Shown piece by piece: positions 1 to 8,451 of a stretch of DNA of 40,925 bases. The translations under genes and the position numbers were made by a program. Location of the stretch: the NCBI GenBank assembly GCA_016200545.1, contig JACQEO010000031.1, positions 1 through 40,925 on the forward strand. Reading direction: 5' to 3'. Position 1 is the first letter of the stretch. Every line of letters starts with the position of its first letter. Source of the stretch: Deltaproteobacteria bacterium (lineage in GTDB: Bacteria > Desulfobacterota > Binatia > UTPRO1). Below the pieces are notes generated by a model, which had not been told where the DNA came from, made no database searches, and saw only the letters and a program-made list of their open reading frames with translations.

Positions 1-1
1 G

Positions 2-355
2 AGCAGAGTGGCCGCGCTCTTCCCGCCGTCTCCGGTCGAGGAGGGCACGCCCCCCGTCGGCATCGGATCCGTTCTTCTGATCCCCGAGCTGCTGACCAAG
101 CCGCTGCGCGACGAGGCGGAGGAAGAGATCGCTGCGTTATCTTGGTTGCTCGCGCGTCTCGATCTGCGGCCCGTTGATGTGAGCACCGCCGACCTGGCCG
201 CAGTTCTCGGCGCAAAGCACGGACTGCGCACGGCAGATGCCGTGCACCTGGCGACCGCCGTTCAGGCGGGTGCGGATCGGTTCATCACCAACAACCGAAA
301 GCACTTCGTAAAGGCCATCGACGAGGTCGAGGTCGCCTATCCCGACGACCTCTAA
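2..355 (+). CDS. PIN-domain protein, 3' part (5' end outside window)
   Basis: The reading frame is open to the left edge, so the true start lies outside; a GTG at 8 is in frame but is not a convincing start. The last third carries the C-terminal PIN pattern: a Thr-Ala-Asp-Ala-x-His-Leu-Ala stretch near codons 77-84 (the conserved acidic residue of the nuclease site) followed by 'FITNN' and a terminal His-Phe. PIN proteins of this size are usually VapC-type ribonuclease toxins, but the N-terminal catalytic Asp and any antitoxin gene would lie upstream and cannot be seen. It converges on the RND pump gene with a 2-nt gap between stop codons. Confidence 0.7.
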   Translation, partial: SRVAALFPPSPVEEGTPPVGIGSVLLIPELLTKPLRDEAEEEIAALSWLLARLDLRPVDVSTADLAAVLGAKHGLRTADAVHLATAVQAGADRFITNNRKHFVKAIDEVEVAYPDDL

Positions 356-357
356 GG

Positions 358-3300
358 TCAGTGCGTGTCGCGGACGCGGCCGTTGCCGTTCGACGCGGGG
401 AGCCACGAGCGCAGGCGCGCGCGCGCGGCGGCGCCGATGCGGCTGAGGCGGCGCGCGGGGGCGCGGCGGCCGAGGTCGTCGAAGAGCGAGTAGGCGACCG
501 GGGTCACCAGCAAGGTGAGCAGCAGGCAGAGGGTCTGGCCGCCGATGATGACCTTCGCCATCGACGCGCGCGACGCGGCGCCCGGACCGCGGCCGAGCGC
601 CATCGGCAGCATGCCCAGCACCAGCATCACCGTCGTCATGAGGATCGGCCGCAGGCGCACGTGGTTCGCTTCGAGGATCGCACGGTCGCGCTCCATGCCG
701 GCGGCGCGCAAGGTGTTCGTGTAGTCCACCTGGAGGATGCCGTTCTTCTTCACGATGCCGAACAGCATGAAGAGGCCGAAGATCGAATAGATGTCGAGCG
801 GGTTGTGCAGGAGGATCAACGACAGCAGCGCGAACGGCACCGAAAGTGGCAGCGCCAGCATGATCGTGATCGGGTGCAGGAAGCTCTCGAACTGCGCCGC
901 CAGCACCATGTACATGAAGAGCAAGCTCAGCAGGAAAGCGGTGAAGAAGCTCTGCACCGTCTCGGCGAGGACCTTGGCGCGGCCGCTGAACCGCACGTGG
1001 TACGCCGCCGGCAGCTTCAGGTCCTTGGTGATCGCCTCGATACGCTGGACCGCGGTGCCGAGCGGGATGCCGCTCAGGTTGGCGAAGATGCCGACCTTGC
1101 GCTGCCGGTTCTGGCGCTCGATCTGCGCCGGGCCGCGCGCCTCGTCGAGGTGGAGCAGGCTGTAGATCTTCACCAGCTGCCGCGCCTTCGGGGACCACAA
1201 GGTGAGCGCGTAGACCTCGGCGGGATCGTCGCGCTGCGCTTTCGTCGCCCGCAGCCAGACGTCGTACTGCTCGTCCTCCTCCTTGTACTTCGAGACCGGC
1301 TCGCCGCCGACGAAGAGGCCGAGCGTCGCGGCGATGTCCTCGACCTGGATGCCGAGCTCGGAGGCGCGCTCGCGGTCGATGACGGCGCGCAGCTCGGGCT
1401 TCCGCACCGAGAGTGACGTGTCGACGTCGACGAACCCGGGATCCGCGTGCATGCGTGCGGTGATCTCGTCGGAGTAGCGCGTCAGCTTCTCCAGGCTCGG
1501 TCCGGCGAGATCGAGCTCGACCTCGTTCTGCCGCGTGCCGCCGCCGCGAAACGCCGACACGCCCTGCACGCTGACGCGCAGGTCGGGATAGCGCGCGAGG
1601 ATCTTCCGGGCGTCGGCCATGACGTCGAACTGGCTGAAGGCGCGCGCGCCGAGGTCGACGAGGCGGAGGTAGATCGCGCCGCTCGTCACGTCGCCCTCGC
1701 CGGGGCGGACTTTGCCGGTGATGTCGCCGATGGTGGTGAGGACGTCGGTCACGCCACGCAACGCGTGGAGCTTCGTCTCGAGGTCTTGGAAGAGCGCGTC
1801 CGTGCGCTCGAGCGTGTAGCCGCCGGGCGTCTGGACGATCACCTCGAACTCGCTCTGGTCGTCCAGGGGGATGAACGTCGTGCCGACGGCGTTCATCAGC
1901 GGCACCGTGCTCGCCGTCGTCGCGATCGCGAGCACGACGATCACCCAGCGGTGGCGCAGCGACCAGCGCAGCGCGGCGCCATAACCACGGTCGATGGCGC
2001 GATAGAGCCAGCCCTCCTTCGCCGAACGGCCGGCCTGTTTCGGTTTCAAAAACCGCGACGACAGCATCGGCGTGAGCGTGAAGGAGACCAGCAGCGAGAC
2101 CGCGATCGCGAACGCGACGGTGACGCCGAAGCTGCGGAAGAAGCGCCCGATGATCCCCGCCATGAAGGCGATCGGGAGGAAGATGACGATCAGCGACAGC
2201 GTCGTCGCCATGACCGCGAGCGAGATCTCGCGCGTCGCCGTGCCGGCCGCCGACATCGGCGTCTCGCCGCGCTCCTCGACGTGGCGGAAGATGTTCTCGA
2301 GGATCACGACCGCGTCGTCGATCACGATGCCGACGGCGAGGACGAGGCCGAGCATCGTGATGTTGTTCAGCGTGAATCCCATGTAGCGCATCAGGGTGAA
2401 GGTCGAGATGATCGAGGTCGGGATCGCGACCGAGGCGATCAGAGTGCTCCGCCAGTCGCGCATGAAGAACAGCACCGTGAGCGCGACGAGGATCGCGCCG
2501 AGGACGAGATGGCGCTGTACCTCCTCGATCGTCCGCTTGATGAAGCGTGACTGGTCGGTGACGATCTCGGTCGTGATGTCGCCCGGCAGGCCGGGCTGGA
2601 TCTCCGCGAGCTTCGCCTTCACCGCGTCGACGATGCTGACGACGTTGGTGCCGCTCTGCTTGCGAACGACGAGGCTCACCGCGTTGGCCCCGTTCAGGCG
2701 CGCCAGGCCGCGCGGCTCGGCGGTGCCGTTCTCGGCCCGCCCGATGTCGCGGACGCGGATCGGCCGGCCTTGATACTGGCCGACGATCAGGTCGGCGAAG
2801 GCATCGACGTCGGCCATACGACCCATCGTCCGCAGCACGAGCTCGCGGTTGCCCTCGTCGACGCGGCCGCCCGGCAGCTCGACGTTCTGGCGGCGGAGCG
2901 CGTCGCGCACCTGGAGGATCGAGATCTGGTAGGCCGACATCTTATCGGGATCGACGGTGACGTTCACTGCGCGCTCGCGTCCGCCGACCATGATGACGGC
3001 GCCGACGCCGGGAACGGTCTCGATGACCTCCTTGATCTGCTTCTTGGCGATCTCCGTCACCTCGCGGAGATTGCGCTTGCCGGCGACGACGACGCTCATG
3101 ATCGGGCTCGCGTCGACGTCGAACTTCTCGATGATCGGCGGCTCGGTGCCGGTCGGGAGCTGCGAGACGATGGTCGCGACCTTATCGCGCACCTCCTGGG
3201 CGCCGACGGCGCTGTTCTTCTCCAGGAGGAACTGCACGATGATGGTCGAGACGCCCTCTTTCGTCGTCGAGCGCAGCTCGTCGATGCCCTCGATGGTGTT

Positions 3301-3513
3301 GACGATCTCCTCGATCGGCTTGGTGACGCCGCTCTCCATCTCCTCGACGCTCGCGCCCTTCAGCGTCGTGGTGACGGTGACGGTCGGGAAGTCGACGTTC
3401 GGAAACAGGTCGAGGCCGAGCTGCTGGTAGGAGAAGAAGCCGAGGACGACGAGCGCCATGCTGAGCATGGTCGCGAAGACCGGCCGGCGGATGCAGACGT
3501 CGGCGAAGCTCAT
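358..3513 (-). CDS. RND efflux transporter, HAE1/AcrB-like inner-membrane pump
   Basis: A 1051-residue protein, the normal length for a hydrophobe/amphiphile efflux RND pump, which uses the proton gradient to export compounds through a tripartite envelope complex. The start 'MSFADVCIRRPVFATML' is the classic cytoplasmic leader before TM1. It continues with the 'GLDLFPNVDFPTV' porter-domain entry, two large periplasmic loops and twelve expected membrane segments. The TM4 motif 'GIVIDDAVV' supplies the paired aspartates of proton relay. The frame is open far upstream, but the ATG at 3513 overlaps the stop of the membrane-fusion gene (ATGA), which fixes the start. Third gene of tetR-MFP-RND; no outer-membrane TolC-like gene is seen here, so that partner must be encoded elsewhere. 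Substrate unknown. Confidence 0.95.
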   Translation of the reverse strand: MSFADVCIRRPVFATMLSMALVVLGFFSYQQLGLDLFPNVDFPTVTVTTTLKGASVEEMESGVTKPIEEIVNTIEGIDELRSTTKEGVSTIIVQFLLEKNSAVGAQEVRDKVATIVSQLPTGTEPPIIEKFDVDASPIMSVVVAGKRNLREVTEIAKKQIKEVIETVPGVGAVIMVGGRERAVNVTVDPDKMSAYQISILQVRDALRRQNVELPGGRVDEGNRELVLRTMGRMADVDAFADLIVGQYQGRPIRVRDIGRAENGTAEPRGLARLNGANAVSLVVRKQSGTNVVSIVDAVKAKLAEIQPGLPGDITTEIVTDQSRFIKRTIEEVQRHLVLGAILVALTVLFFMRDWRSTLIASVAIPTSIISTFTLMRYMGFTLNNITMLGLVLAVGIVIDDAVVILENIFRHVEERGETPMSAAGTATREISLAVMATTLSLIVIFLPIAFMAGIIGRFFRSFGVTVAFAIAVSLLVSFTLTPMLSSRFLKPKQAGRSAKEGWLYRAIDRGYGAALRWSLRHRWVIVVLAIATTASTVPLMNAVGTTFIPLDDQSEFEVIVQTPGGYTLERTDALFQDLETKLHALRGVTDVLTTIGDITGKVRPGEGDVTSGAIYLRLVDLGARAFSQFDVMADARKILARYPDLRVSVQGVSAFRGGGTRQNEVELDLAGPSLEKLTRYSDEITARMHADPGFVDVDTSLSVRKPELRAVIDRERASELGIQVEDIAATLGLFVGGEPVSKYKEEDEQYDVWLRATKAQRDDPAEVYALTLWSPKARQLVKIYSLLHLDEARGPAQIERQNRQRKVGIFANLSGIPLGTAVQRIEAITKDLKLPAAYHVRFSGRAKVLAETVQSFFTAFLLSLLFMYMVLAAQFESFLHPITIMLALPLSVPFALLSLILLHNPLDIYSIFGLFMLFGIVKKNGILQVDYTNTLRAAGMERDRAILEANHVRLRPILMTTVMLVLGMLPMALGRGPGAASRASMAKVIIGGQTLCLLLTLLVTPVAYSLFDDLGRRAPARRLSRIGAAARARLRSWLPASNGNGRVRDTH

Positions 3514-4574
3514 CGCACGGCGTCGGCGACCGGCTCGTCGCGTGTGACGGTGACGGCGGCGCCGTTCTCGAGTCGGTCGAGGTTGCTCACCGCGACGTCC
3601 TCGCCCTCGCCCACGCCGTCGACGATCTCGCGCCGCTGCTCCGTGGCGCTGACGCCGGTGCGGACGATGCGCTCCTCCGCCTTGCCGTCCTTCACCACGA
3701 AGAGCTTCGTCACCCCGGCGAAGGTGGTGAGCGCGGCCTCGGGGACGACCAGCGCCGGCCCCTGCGGATCGTAGACGATCTCGCCCGAGCCGAAGAATCC
3801 CGGCTTGATCAGCCCCTCCGCGTTTCGCACCTCGGCTTCGATGAGGATGGAGCGATTCGCCTCGTCGGCGGTCGGGTTGATGCGCGTGATCGTGCCGGTG
3901 AAGCGGCGGTCGGCGTAGGCGGCGACGCCGAGGCGCACCTCCTGCCCGAGGTGCAGGTAACCCGCGAAGCGCTCGGGGATCGGCGTCCGGAACTTCAGCG
4001 GGTCGTCCTGGACGATCTTGTAGAGCGGCCGCCCGATCTGGGCGACCTCGCCGACCGACACCGTGCGCGCGGCGATCGCGCCCGTCAGCGGCGCGTGGAT
4101 GACGGTGCGATCGAGCTTCACCCGCAGGAGATCGCGCTGCGCCTCGAGAACGGCGGCGTCGGTCACCATGCGCTCGGCTTCCTGACGCGACATGATGCCG
4201 CCGGCGCGGAGCTCGCGTGCGCGCGTGTCGTCGGCGTGGGCCTTCACGAGTCGCGCCGCGATCTCGCGAAGCTGCGCCTGGAGGTCGGCGTCGTCGAGCT
4301 TCAGGATGACGTCGCCGATGACGACGTGGTCGCCCATGTCGGGTCCGAGCCAGACGACGCGCGACTCGAGCTGGCTCGCGACCGTCACGTCCTCGTTGGC
4401 GAAGAACGCGCCGACGAGGTCGGCGACGCGCTCGACGCGCGCCGTCGTGACCGGCGCCACCGCGACCGCGATCGGCGCCGGAGGCGGCGCGGTCTCCTTC
4501 GCGGTCGTGTGATCCGCGCAGCCCGACGCGACGAGCGCAGCGAGGACGAGCGCACGGGCAGGCACGGTTCTCAT
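3510..4574 (-). CDS. RND efflux periplasmic adaptor (membrane fusion) lipoprotein
   Basis: A 354-residue HlyD/AcrA-type adaptor that links an RND pump to an outer-membrane channel. It opens with a lipoprotein signal: hydrophobic residues 8-17 then 'VASGC' with the lipidated Cys at 19. The lipoyl halves flank a short helical hairpin ('VVIGDVILKLDDADLQAQL' before it, 'VIHAPLTGAIAARTVSVGE' after it), followed by the beta-barrel and membrane-proximal parts. Its start overlaps the tetR stop (ATGA at 4571-4574) and its stop overlaps the pump start, so all three are probably translated as one coupled unit. The very C-terminus is short compared with AcrA. Confidence 0.93.
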   Translation of the reverse strand: MRTVPARALVLAALVASGCADHTTAKETAPPPAPIAVAVAPVTTARVERVADLVGAFFANEDVTVASQLESRVVWLGPDMGDHVVIGDVILKLDDADLQAQLREIAARLVKAHADDTRARELRAGGIMSRQEAERMVTDAAVLEAQRDLLRVKLDRTVIHAPLTGAIAARTVSVGEVAQIGRPLYKIVQDDPLKFRTPIPERFAGYLHLGQEVRLGVAAYADRRFTGTITRINPTADEANRSILIEAEVRNAEGLIKPGFFGSGEIVYDPQGPALVVPEAALTTFAGVTKLFVVKDGKAEERIVRTGVSATEQRREIVDGVGEGEDVAVSNLDRLENGAAVTVTRDEPVADAVR

Positions 4575-5191
4575 CGCGGCACCGCCGCGGCACGCGCGCC
4601 CTGCACCCTCGCGCGCCGCGGGCGCGGCGCCGAGAGGCCGTGGAGAAAGACGCGCACGACGATGTCCGATGCGTGCTCCGGGCGTGCGCCATCACGATGG
4701 TTCAGTACTGCGGCGCGAATGAGCGCCAACAGCATCTCGGTCGCGAGCGCGACGTCGCGGCCCGCGAGCGGCACCAGCGGCACGACGAGCGTGCGCGCCA
4801 TGGCGACGAGCTGCGCCCGCCGCGCCCGCCACTCGACACCCTCGGGCTCGCGCAGGCGGTGCTCGTAGCTGTGCATCAGGACGGCGAGCTGGCGACGCCT
4901 CCAGAAGAAGTCGAGCATGCAGCCGACGAAGGCATGGAGCGCGTCCTCGCCGTGCCGGCCGCTGATCGCCGCGCGCAGCTCGGCGCGCAGGACGTCCAAC
5001 GCCTCGAGGATCGTCGCGTAGAAGAGCTGCTCCTTGGTCGGAAAGTAGAGGTAGAGCGTGCCCTTGCCGACCCCCGCGGCCGCGGCCACGTCGTCCACGG
5101 GAACCGCGTGGAATTCCCGCGTCGAGAAGACGTCGGTCGCGGCGCGGAGGATCTGCGCGCGCTTCTTGGGGTCGGGCTTGCGGCCGGGCAT
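4571..5191 (-). CDS. TetR/AcrR-family repressor of the efflux operon
   Basis: A 206-residue regulator. Residues 8-55 form the TetR helix-turn-helix, with the hallmark 'GVGKGTLYLYFPTKEQL' in recognition helix and helix 4; the remainder is the divergent ligand-binding/dimer domain. First gene of the operon with the adaptor and pump, overlapping the adaptor start by 4 nt. A perfect 20-bp palindrome lies 11 nt upstream of the ATG and overlaps the predicted -10 box, so autorepression of the whole operon is the natural reading. There is no clear Shine-Dalgarno sequence before this ATG. The inducing ligand cannot be read from the sequence. Confidence 0.93.
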   Translation of the reverse strand: MPGRKPDPKKRAQILRAATDVFSTREFHAVPVDDVAAAAGVGKGTLYLYFPTKEQLFYATILEALDVLRAELRAAISGRHGEDALHAFVGCMLDFFWRRRQLAVLMHSYEHRLREPEGVEWRARRAQLVAMARTLVVPLVPLAGRDVALATEMLLALIRAAVLNHRDGARPEHASDIVVRVFLHGLSAPRPRRARVQGARAAAVPR

Positions 5192-5202
5192 TGGGGCACT
5201 TC

Positions 5203-5222
5203 AGAACTGACCAGTCAGTTCT
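5203..5222. promoter_or_regulatory. TetR operator, perfect 20-bp palindrome
   Basis: AGAACTGA-CCAG-TCAGTTCT has perfect 8-bp arms around a 4-nt centre. It lies immediately before the tetR ATG and overlaps the predicted -10 box. Position, size and symmetry are typical of a TetR-family dimer site. Confidence 0.85.
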
Positions 5223-5246
5223 AAGGAGGCCCCGGCGGTGAGTCAA
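5218..5246 (-). promoter_or_regulatory. Predicted sigma-70-like promoter of tetR-MFP-RND operon
   Basis: Read on the minus strand: -35 TTGACT (5241-5246), 17-nt spacer, -10 TAGAAC (5218-5223, 4 of 6 consensus). The -10 overlaps the palindromic operator, so bound repressor would block polymerase. Pattern match only. Confidence 0.6.
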
Positions 5247-5254
5247 ATCACGCT

Positions 5255-5289
5255 GACGCCGCCGCGCTCCTGGCGAGCGCGGCGGCGTC
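5255..5289 (-). terminator. Hairpin terminator after the metalloprotease gene
   Basis: Perfect 15-bp GC-rich stem (5255-5269 with 5275-5289) and a 5-nt loop, 4 nt past the metalloprotease stop on the minus strand. Only a weak T-rich stretch follows (GATTTG), so it may need Rho or work mainly as a 3'-end stabiliser. It separates the protease operon from the tetR promoter. Confidence 0.65.
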
Positions 5290-5293
5290 GCGG

Positions 5294-7087
5294 TCAGTCC
5301 GACTTTGCCTTGAAGCTACCGGCCACGTTCTTGCCGAACGTGCTGTAGGTCGCCTGCCAGCATTGCCCGTTGCCCGATTGGAGCTGTACGCGGACGGGAT
5401 CCGACGGGAGCGGCGTCGTCGGCAGGCCGAAGGGGCGACCCGTGAGGTTCACGCCGCGGCTCTTGAACCCGGCTTTCGCCTTGGGGTTGGGACCAGGCTT
5501 CAGGCCGATGCTGAGGACGCCGTCGGGTGTGGCGTCCTTGTCCTTGTACTTGACGCCCTTACCGGCAACCCAGCAGGACTTACCGGTGCAGAGACCGCCC
5601 GCGGGTGCGACCGCGCGGAAGATGAGCGTCGGCGTCGGACCGGCATAGATGCAGAGCGCGTAGTCGTCGACGGCGACCGGGTTGCCGAACTCGGCGAGCG
5701 TGGTCGTCTGCCCGCTCCATTTGAAGGCGACGGCGTCGCCCGTGTCGGGCGTCTTGTCCGCGATCGCCAACGCCGCCCCGTGAGCGATCGTAGTCAGGTG
5801 GCAGGCCGGCGTCGTCTGCGGAACGTCCGCGCACGTACCGGTGCCGTCGCACGCTTCGCAGAGCGGACAGGAGTAGGCGGTGCCGCCGCCGCAGATGCCG
5901 GTGGTGCAGGTCTCGCCGAACGTACAGGGGTCACCGTCCGAGCATCCGCCGCCGTCGCCGATCGGGGTCGCGACGCACGTGCCGGCGCCGTCGCAGGCGT
6001 CGCCCGAGGAGCAGGCGTCGCCGTCGTCGCACGGCGCCGCCGGCGCCTCGAACTGGCACGTGGACGAGCAACAGTCGCCGTTCACGATGTTGCCGTCGTC
6101 ACACTGCTCGCCCGCATCGATGATGGTGTCGCCGCAGCCGCCCCAACCGATGTCGACGAGCGCGGCGGCGCTCAGACCGACGTCGTGGAGGGCGGTCGTG
6201 TAGATCGGCTCCAGCAACTGGTTGGGTGTGAGCGAGGTGCTGAAGTGCGACACCGACGAGCCCAGTTGCAGCGTCGCGGGCGCGTACATCTCGACGTGAC
6301 CGCTCGCATGGCGACCACTCGTCAGAAAGCCGCTGCTGGCGACCGTGACGGGTCCTGCCCAATGGAGATCGCCGGTGTCGGTCGCGGCGACGACGCGCTC
6401 CGCGTCGGTCATGTCCGGGAAGAACTTGGTGGTGCTGTGATCCTCGAGCCCGATCATGAAGATGTCGTCGAAACCGGCGTTCTTGGCTCCGGTCGCGACG
6501 TCGTACTGAGCTGCGAATCCGAGGCCGTGGCCGAGCTCGTGCAACGCGACCGTAAGCAGGTCGAACTGTCCCGGACCGGTCACCCCGTCGAGGCCGAGAT
6601 AGAACGAAAGCATGCACCCGGGCGCGCCGATGTCGCTGTTGAAGGTGAGGCGGGTGTCGTCGGTGCCGGCATCGAGGTCGATGCCCGCGAGCTTGTTCGC
6701 GAGCGCCTGCGGGTAGAGCGTGTTGGCGCGCGGGGCGCCGGCAAAGTTGAGGTGCAGCGTCGAGGGACCGCCGTTGCCGAGGACGCCGCCGGACGAGCCG
6801 CATCCGAGCGGGTTGAAGCGCGCGAGGACCGTGATCGGCACGCTGCTGGTGAGAACGCCGGCCCAGATGTCGGCGGCGGCTTGAAGGGTGTTCATGCGCT
6901 GCGCGCCGAGAGTGGTTCCGGGATTGCCCCCGACGGGCGCCGCAGCCGTGGTGTCCTCGAGCCCCTCGCCCGGACCGTCGCCGCTCACGATGGTGATGGT
7001 CGTCGCATCCGCCGTGACGGCGAGGAGCGTAAGAAGCGCCGTCGTCGCCAGCACGAAGCGGACGGACGTGGCGTTTCGGTGCGTCAT
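5294..7087 (-). CDS. Secreted zinc metalloprotease with Cys-rich repeat region
   Basis: A 597-residue exported protein. Signal peptide about residues 1-28 ending 'VTADA'. The zinc site 'HELGHGLGF' (183-191) gives HExxHxxG with His183, Glu184 and His187. A Cys-rich part follows, about 365-470, starting with a 'CGD...GEQCDDGN' unit of the Myxococcus-type Cys-rich repeat (DUF4215-like) and then Cys/Asp/Gly loops. The last 120 residues form a Lys/Gly-rich beta domain ('KDKDATPDG', 'CWQATYS') that I know from secreted proteins of deltaproteobacterial and Binatota-like genomes. The ATG at 7087 has GGGAGG 7 nt upstream and overlaps the preceding gene's stop (ATGA); the frame is open further upstream but lacks a signal there. 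Substrate unknown. Confidence 0.85.
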   Translation of the reverse strand: MTHRNATSVRFVLATTALLTLLAVTADATTITIVSGDGPGEGLEDTTAAAPVGGNPGTTLGAQRMNTLQAAADIWAGVLTSSVPITVLARFNPLGCGSSGGVLGNGGPSTLHLNFAGAPRANTLYPQALANKLAGIDLDAGTDDTRLTFNSDIGAPGCMLSFYLGLDGVTGPGQFDLLTVALHELGHGLGFAAQYDVATGAKNAGFDDIFMIGLEDHSTTKFFPDMTDAERVVAATDTGDLHWAGPVTVASSGFLTSGRHASGHVEMYAPATLQLGSSVSHFSTSLTPNQLLEPIYTTALHDVGLSAAALVDIGWGGCGDTIIDAGEQCDDGNIVNGDCCSSTCQFEAPAAPCDDGDACSSGDACDGAGTCVATPIGDGGGCSDGDPCTFGETCTTGICGGGTAYSCPLCEACDGTGTCADVPQTTPACHLTTIAHGAALAIADKTPDTGDAVAFKWSGQTTTLAEFGNPVAVDDYALCIYAGPTPTLIFRAVAPAGGLCTGKSCWVAGKGVKYKDKDATPDGVLSIGLKPGPNPKAKAGFKSRGVNLTGRPFGLPTTPLPSDPVRVQLQSGNGQCWQATYSTFGKNVAGSFKAKSD

Positions 7088-7470
7088 GGACGGCCTCCCG
7101 TGCTCGGGACGCACTCGCCGCGGGCGTGCCCGTCGGCGTCGAGCGTGCCGCGGAACGACTGTGCACGATCTTCCGGGACGACGATCATCATCCCGCCGCC
7201 GGGTGCCGGTACGAGCACCGGCTCGGGGGCGGGCGCCGTCACCGCTCGCGGCGACGGCTCCTCCGGAGCGCCTGCCGGCGGCCCTGGAAGAATCGCGCCG
7301 GTCTGGGGATCGACGTAATATCGCATCTGCGATCCAGCGGCGGCATCGGCGACGGCGACTTCGCCGCGAGATCGAAGCGTGTCGGCGAGGGCGACCGGTG
7401 GAATGGTGAGGACGATCGTGCAGGCGAGGGCCGGAGTGATGTGCCTCCAGCCACGGCATCGTCGGAGCAT
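7084..7470 (-). CDS. Small exported protein, post-PEP-CTERM-1-like
   Basis: A 128-residue protein with a signal peptide (about 1-29, ending 'PVALA'). The mature part has 'MRYYVDPQTGAILPGPP', a Pro/Ala linker, then 'GGGMMIVVPEDRAQSFRGTL' and a single late Cys. This order (short 'Y-x-DP-x-TG' strand, linker, Met/Val strand, terminal 'C-V') resembles the family annotated as post-PEP-CTERM-1 domain proteins; I recognise the style, not a function. First gene of a two-gene operon: its stop overlaps the metalloprotease ATG. A propeptide, chaperone or anchoring role for the protease is possible but unproven. GGAGG lies 5-6 nt before the ATG. Confidence 0.6.
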   Translation of the reverse strand: MLRRCRGWRHITPALACTIVLTIPPVALADTLRSRGEVAVADAAAGSQMRYYVDPQTGAILPGPPAGAPEEPSPRAVTAPAPEPVLVPAPGGGMMIVVPEDRAQSFRGTLDADGHARGECVPSTGGRP

Positions 7471-7510
7471 GGCCTACCTCCTATTGCGCTGGCCAGGAGA
7501 GAAGGGAGAA

Positions 7511-7526
7511 GCTGACCAGTCGTTAC
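7511..7526. promoter_or_regulatory. Degenerate copy of the TetR operator
   Basis: The 10-mer CTGACCAGTC (7512-7521) is identical to the core of the tetR operator at 5207-5216. The left half-site AGCTGA matches 5 of 6 to AACTGA; the right half is degraded. The core begins directly after the -10 of the protease promoter, within 1 nt of the offset in the tetR promoter, which favours a real weaker site over chance. Confidence 0.5.
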
Positions 7527-7549
7527 AGTTGTGTAGACCTTTGTGTCAA
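7522..7549 (-). promoter_or_regulatory. Predicted promoter of the metalloprotease operon
   Basis: Minus strand: consensus -35 TTGACA (7544-7549), 16-nt spacer, -10 TGTAAC (7522-7527, 4 of 6). It lies about 50 nt before the first ATG at 7470 and carries an operator-like core directly after the -10. Confidence 0.55.
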
Positions 7550-7608
7550 TGACATTTTGCGAGTTCGACCGAACGGAAAACGTCTAGTGTGCGCCAGCAT
7601 GGCGCACG

Positions 7609-8351
7609 TTACGTCGGTGATTCGCGTGCCGGCGGTACGATAACGCTCTGCGCGAACGCCGGTCGCTCACCCACCTCTGTGAGCCAGCGGCTGACGTTCG
7701 GGTAGCGCCCGTCCTCGATCGGCAGCTGGACCATCGGATACATCGCCACCCGCGGCAGCACCGAGATATCGGCGATCGAGAAGCGGTCGCCGACGAGAAA
7801 GGCATGCCCGTCGAGGGCGCGCTCGAGATGGTCGAGGCGCTGGTAGAGCTGGCTCGCGAGATGCGCCGCCTCGTCGTCGCTCACCACGGTGCCGTCGTAC
7901 ACTTGGCTCACCCACTCGAGATGCGCCGGTCGTCGGTCGAGCGCCGCGCGTCGGCGAGAACCTCCTCCTTGGGACGCAGCCGATCGAAGGGTCCGACGAT
8001 GCGCAGATACATGAGCGGGCGGTACTCCTTCGCCATCGCGAGCTCGAACGCCTGCCACATCTTCGCCCGCGCGCGCTCCCACGGGTCCGCTGGATAGAGC
8101 CGCGGCGTCGGAAACGTCTCGTCGAGGTACTCGGTGATGACGTTCGACTCGTAGAGCACGCGCTCGCCGTGGACGAGCGTCGGCACGAGGCCGTTCGGGT
8201 TGAGCGCGAGATACTCCGGCCGCTTCTGCTCCATCTTCGTGAGATCGACGATGCGCGTCCGCCAGCGGAGACCCTTCTCGAGGAGGACGATGCGGACACG
8301 CCGCGCACACGGCGAGCCCGCGAAGTCGTAGAGCGTGAGTGTGTCGTCCAT
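7609..8351 (-). pseudogene. Glutathione S-transferase, frameshifted
   Basis: The N-terminal thioredoxin-like half starts at the ATG at 8351 ('MDDTLTLYDFAGSPCARRVRI', then 'NPNGLVPTL' with the cis-Pro and 'LYESNVITEYLDE' for glutathione contact). It runs in one frame until a premature stop near 7908. The C-terminal helical half ('FLVGDRFSIADISVLPRV', a GST N-capping box) continues in a different frame from about 7955 down to the TAA at 7609. Joined, the two halves give a normal-length GST of about 245 residues. A single-base change in the GC-rich stretch about 7940-7960 explains it; it could be a genuine mutation or an assembly error. Divergent from the flippase-like gene, 100 bp away. Confidence 0.8.
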
Positions 8352-8451
8352 CGTCTCGCCTTCTAGAATCAGGTGCGCCCGCGATGTCAACCGTTCCATC
8401 GGGGCGGGGATGCGTCGCGCCCGTGGATGGACTCTGGTAGCTTCGCCGCCC

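Noticed and set aside
2770..3774. Long plus-strand open frame opposite the RND pump gene
   Set aside because: Asp/Leu/Val/Arg-biased shadow of a high-GC coding sequence; the opposite strand has clear RND motifs.
5294..7459. Longer 721-residue version of the metalloprotease
   Set aside because: The extra N-terminus is Arg/His-rich, lies out of frame over the small exported protein gene, and the internal ATG has both a ribosome site and a signal peptide.
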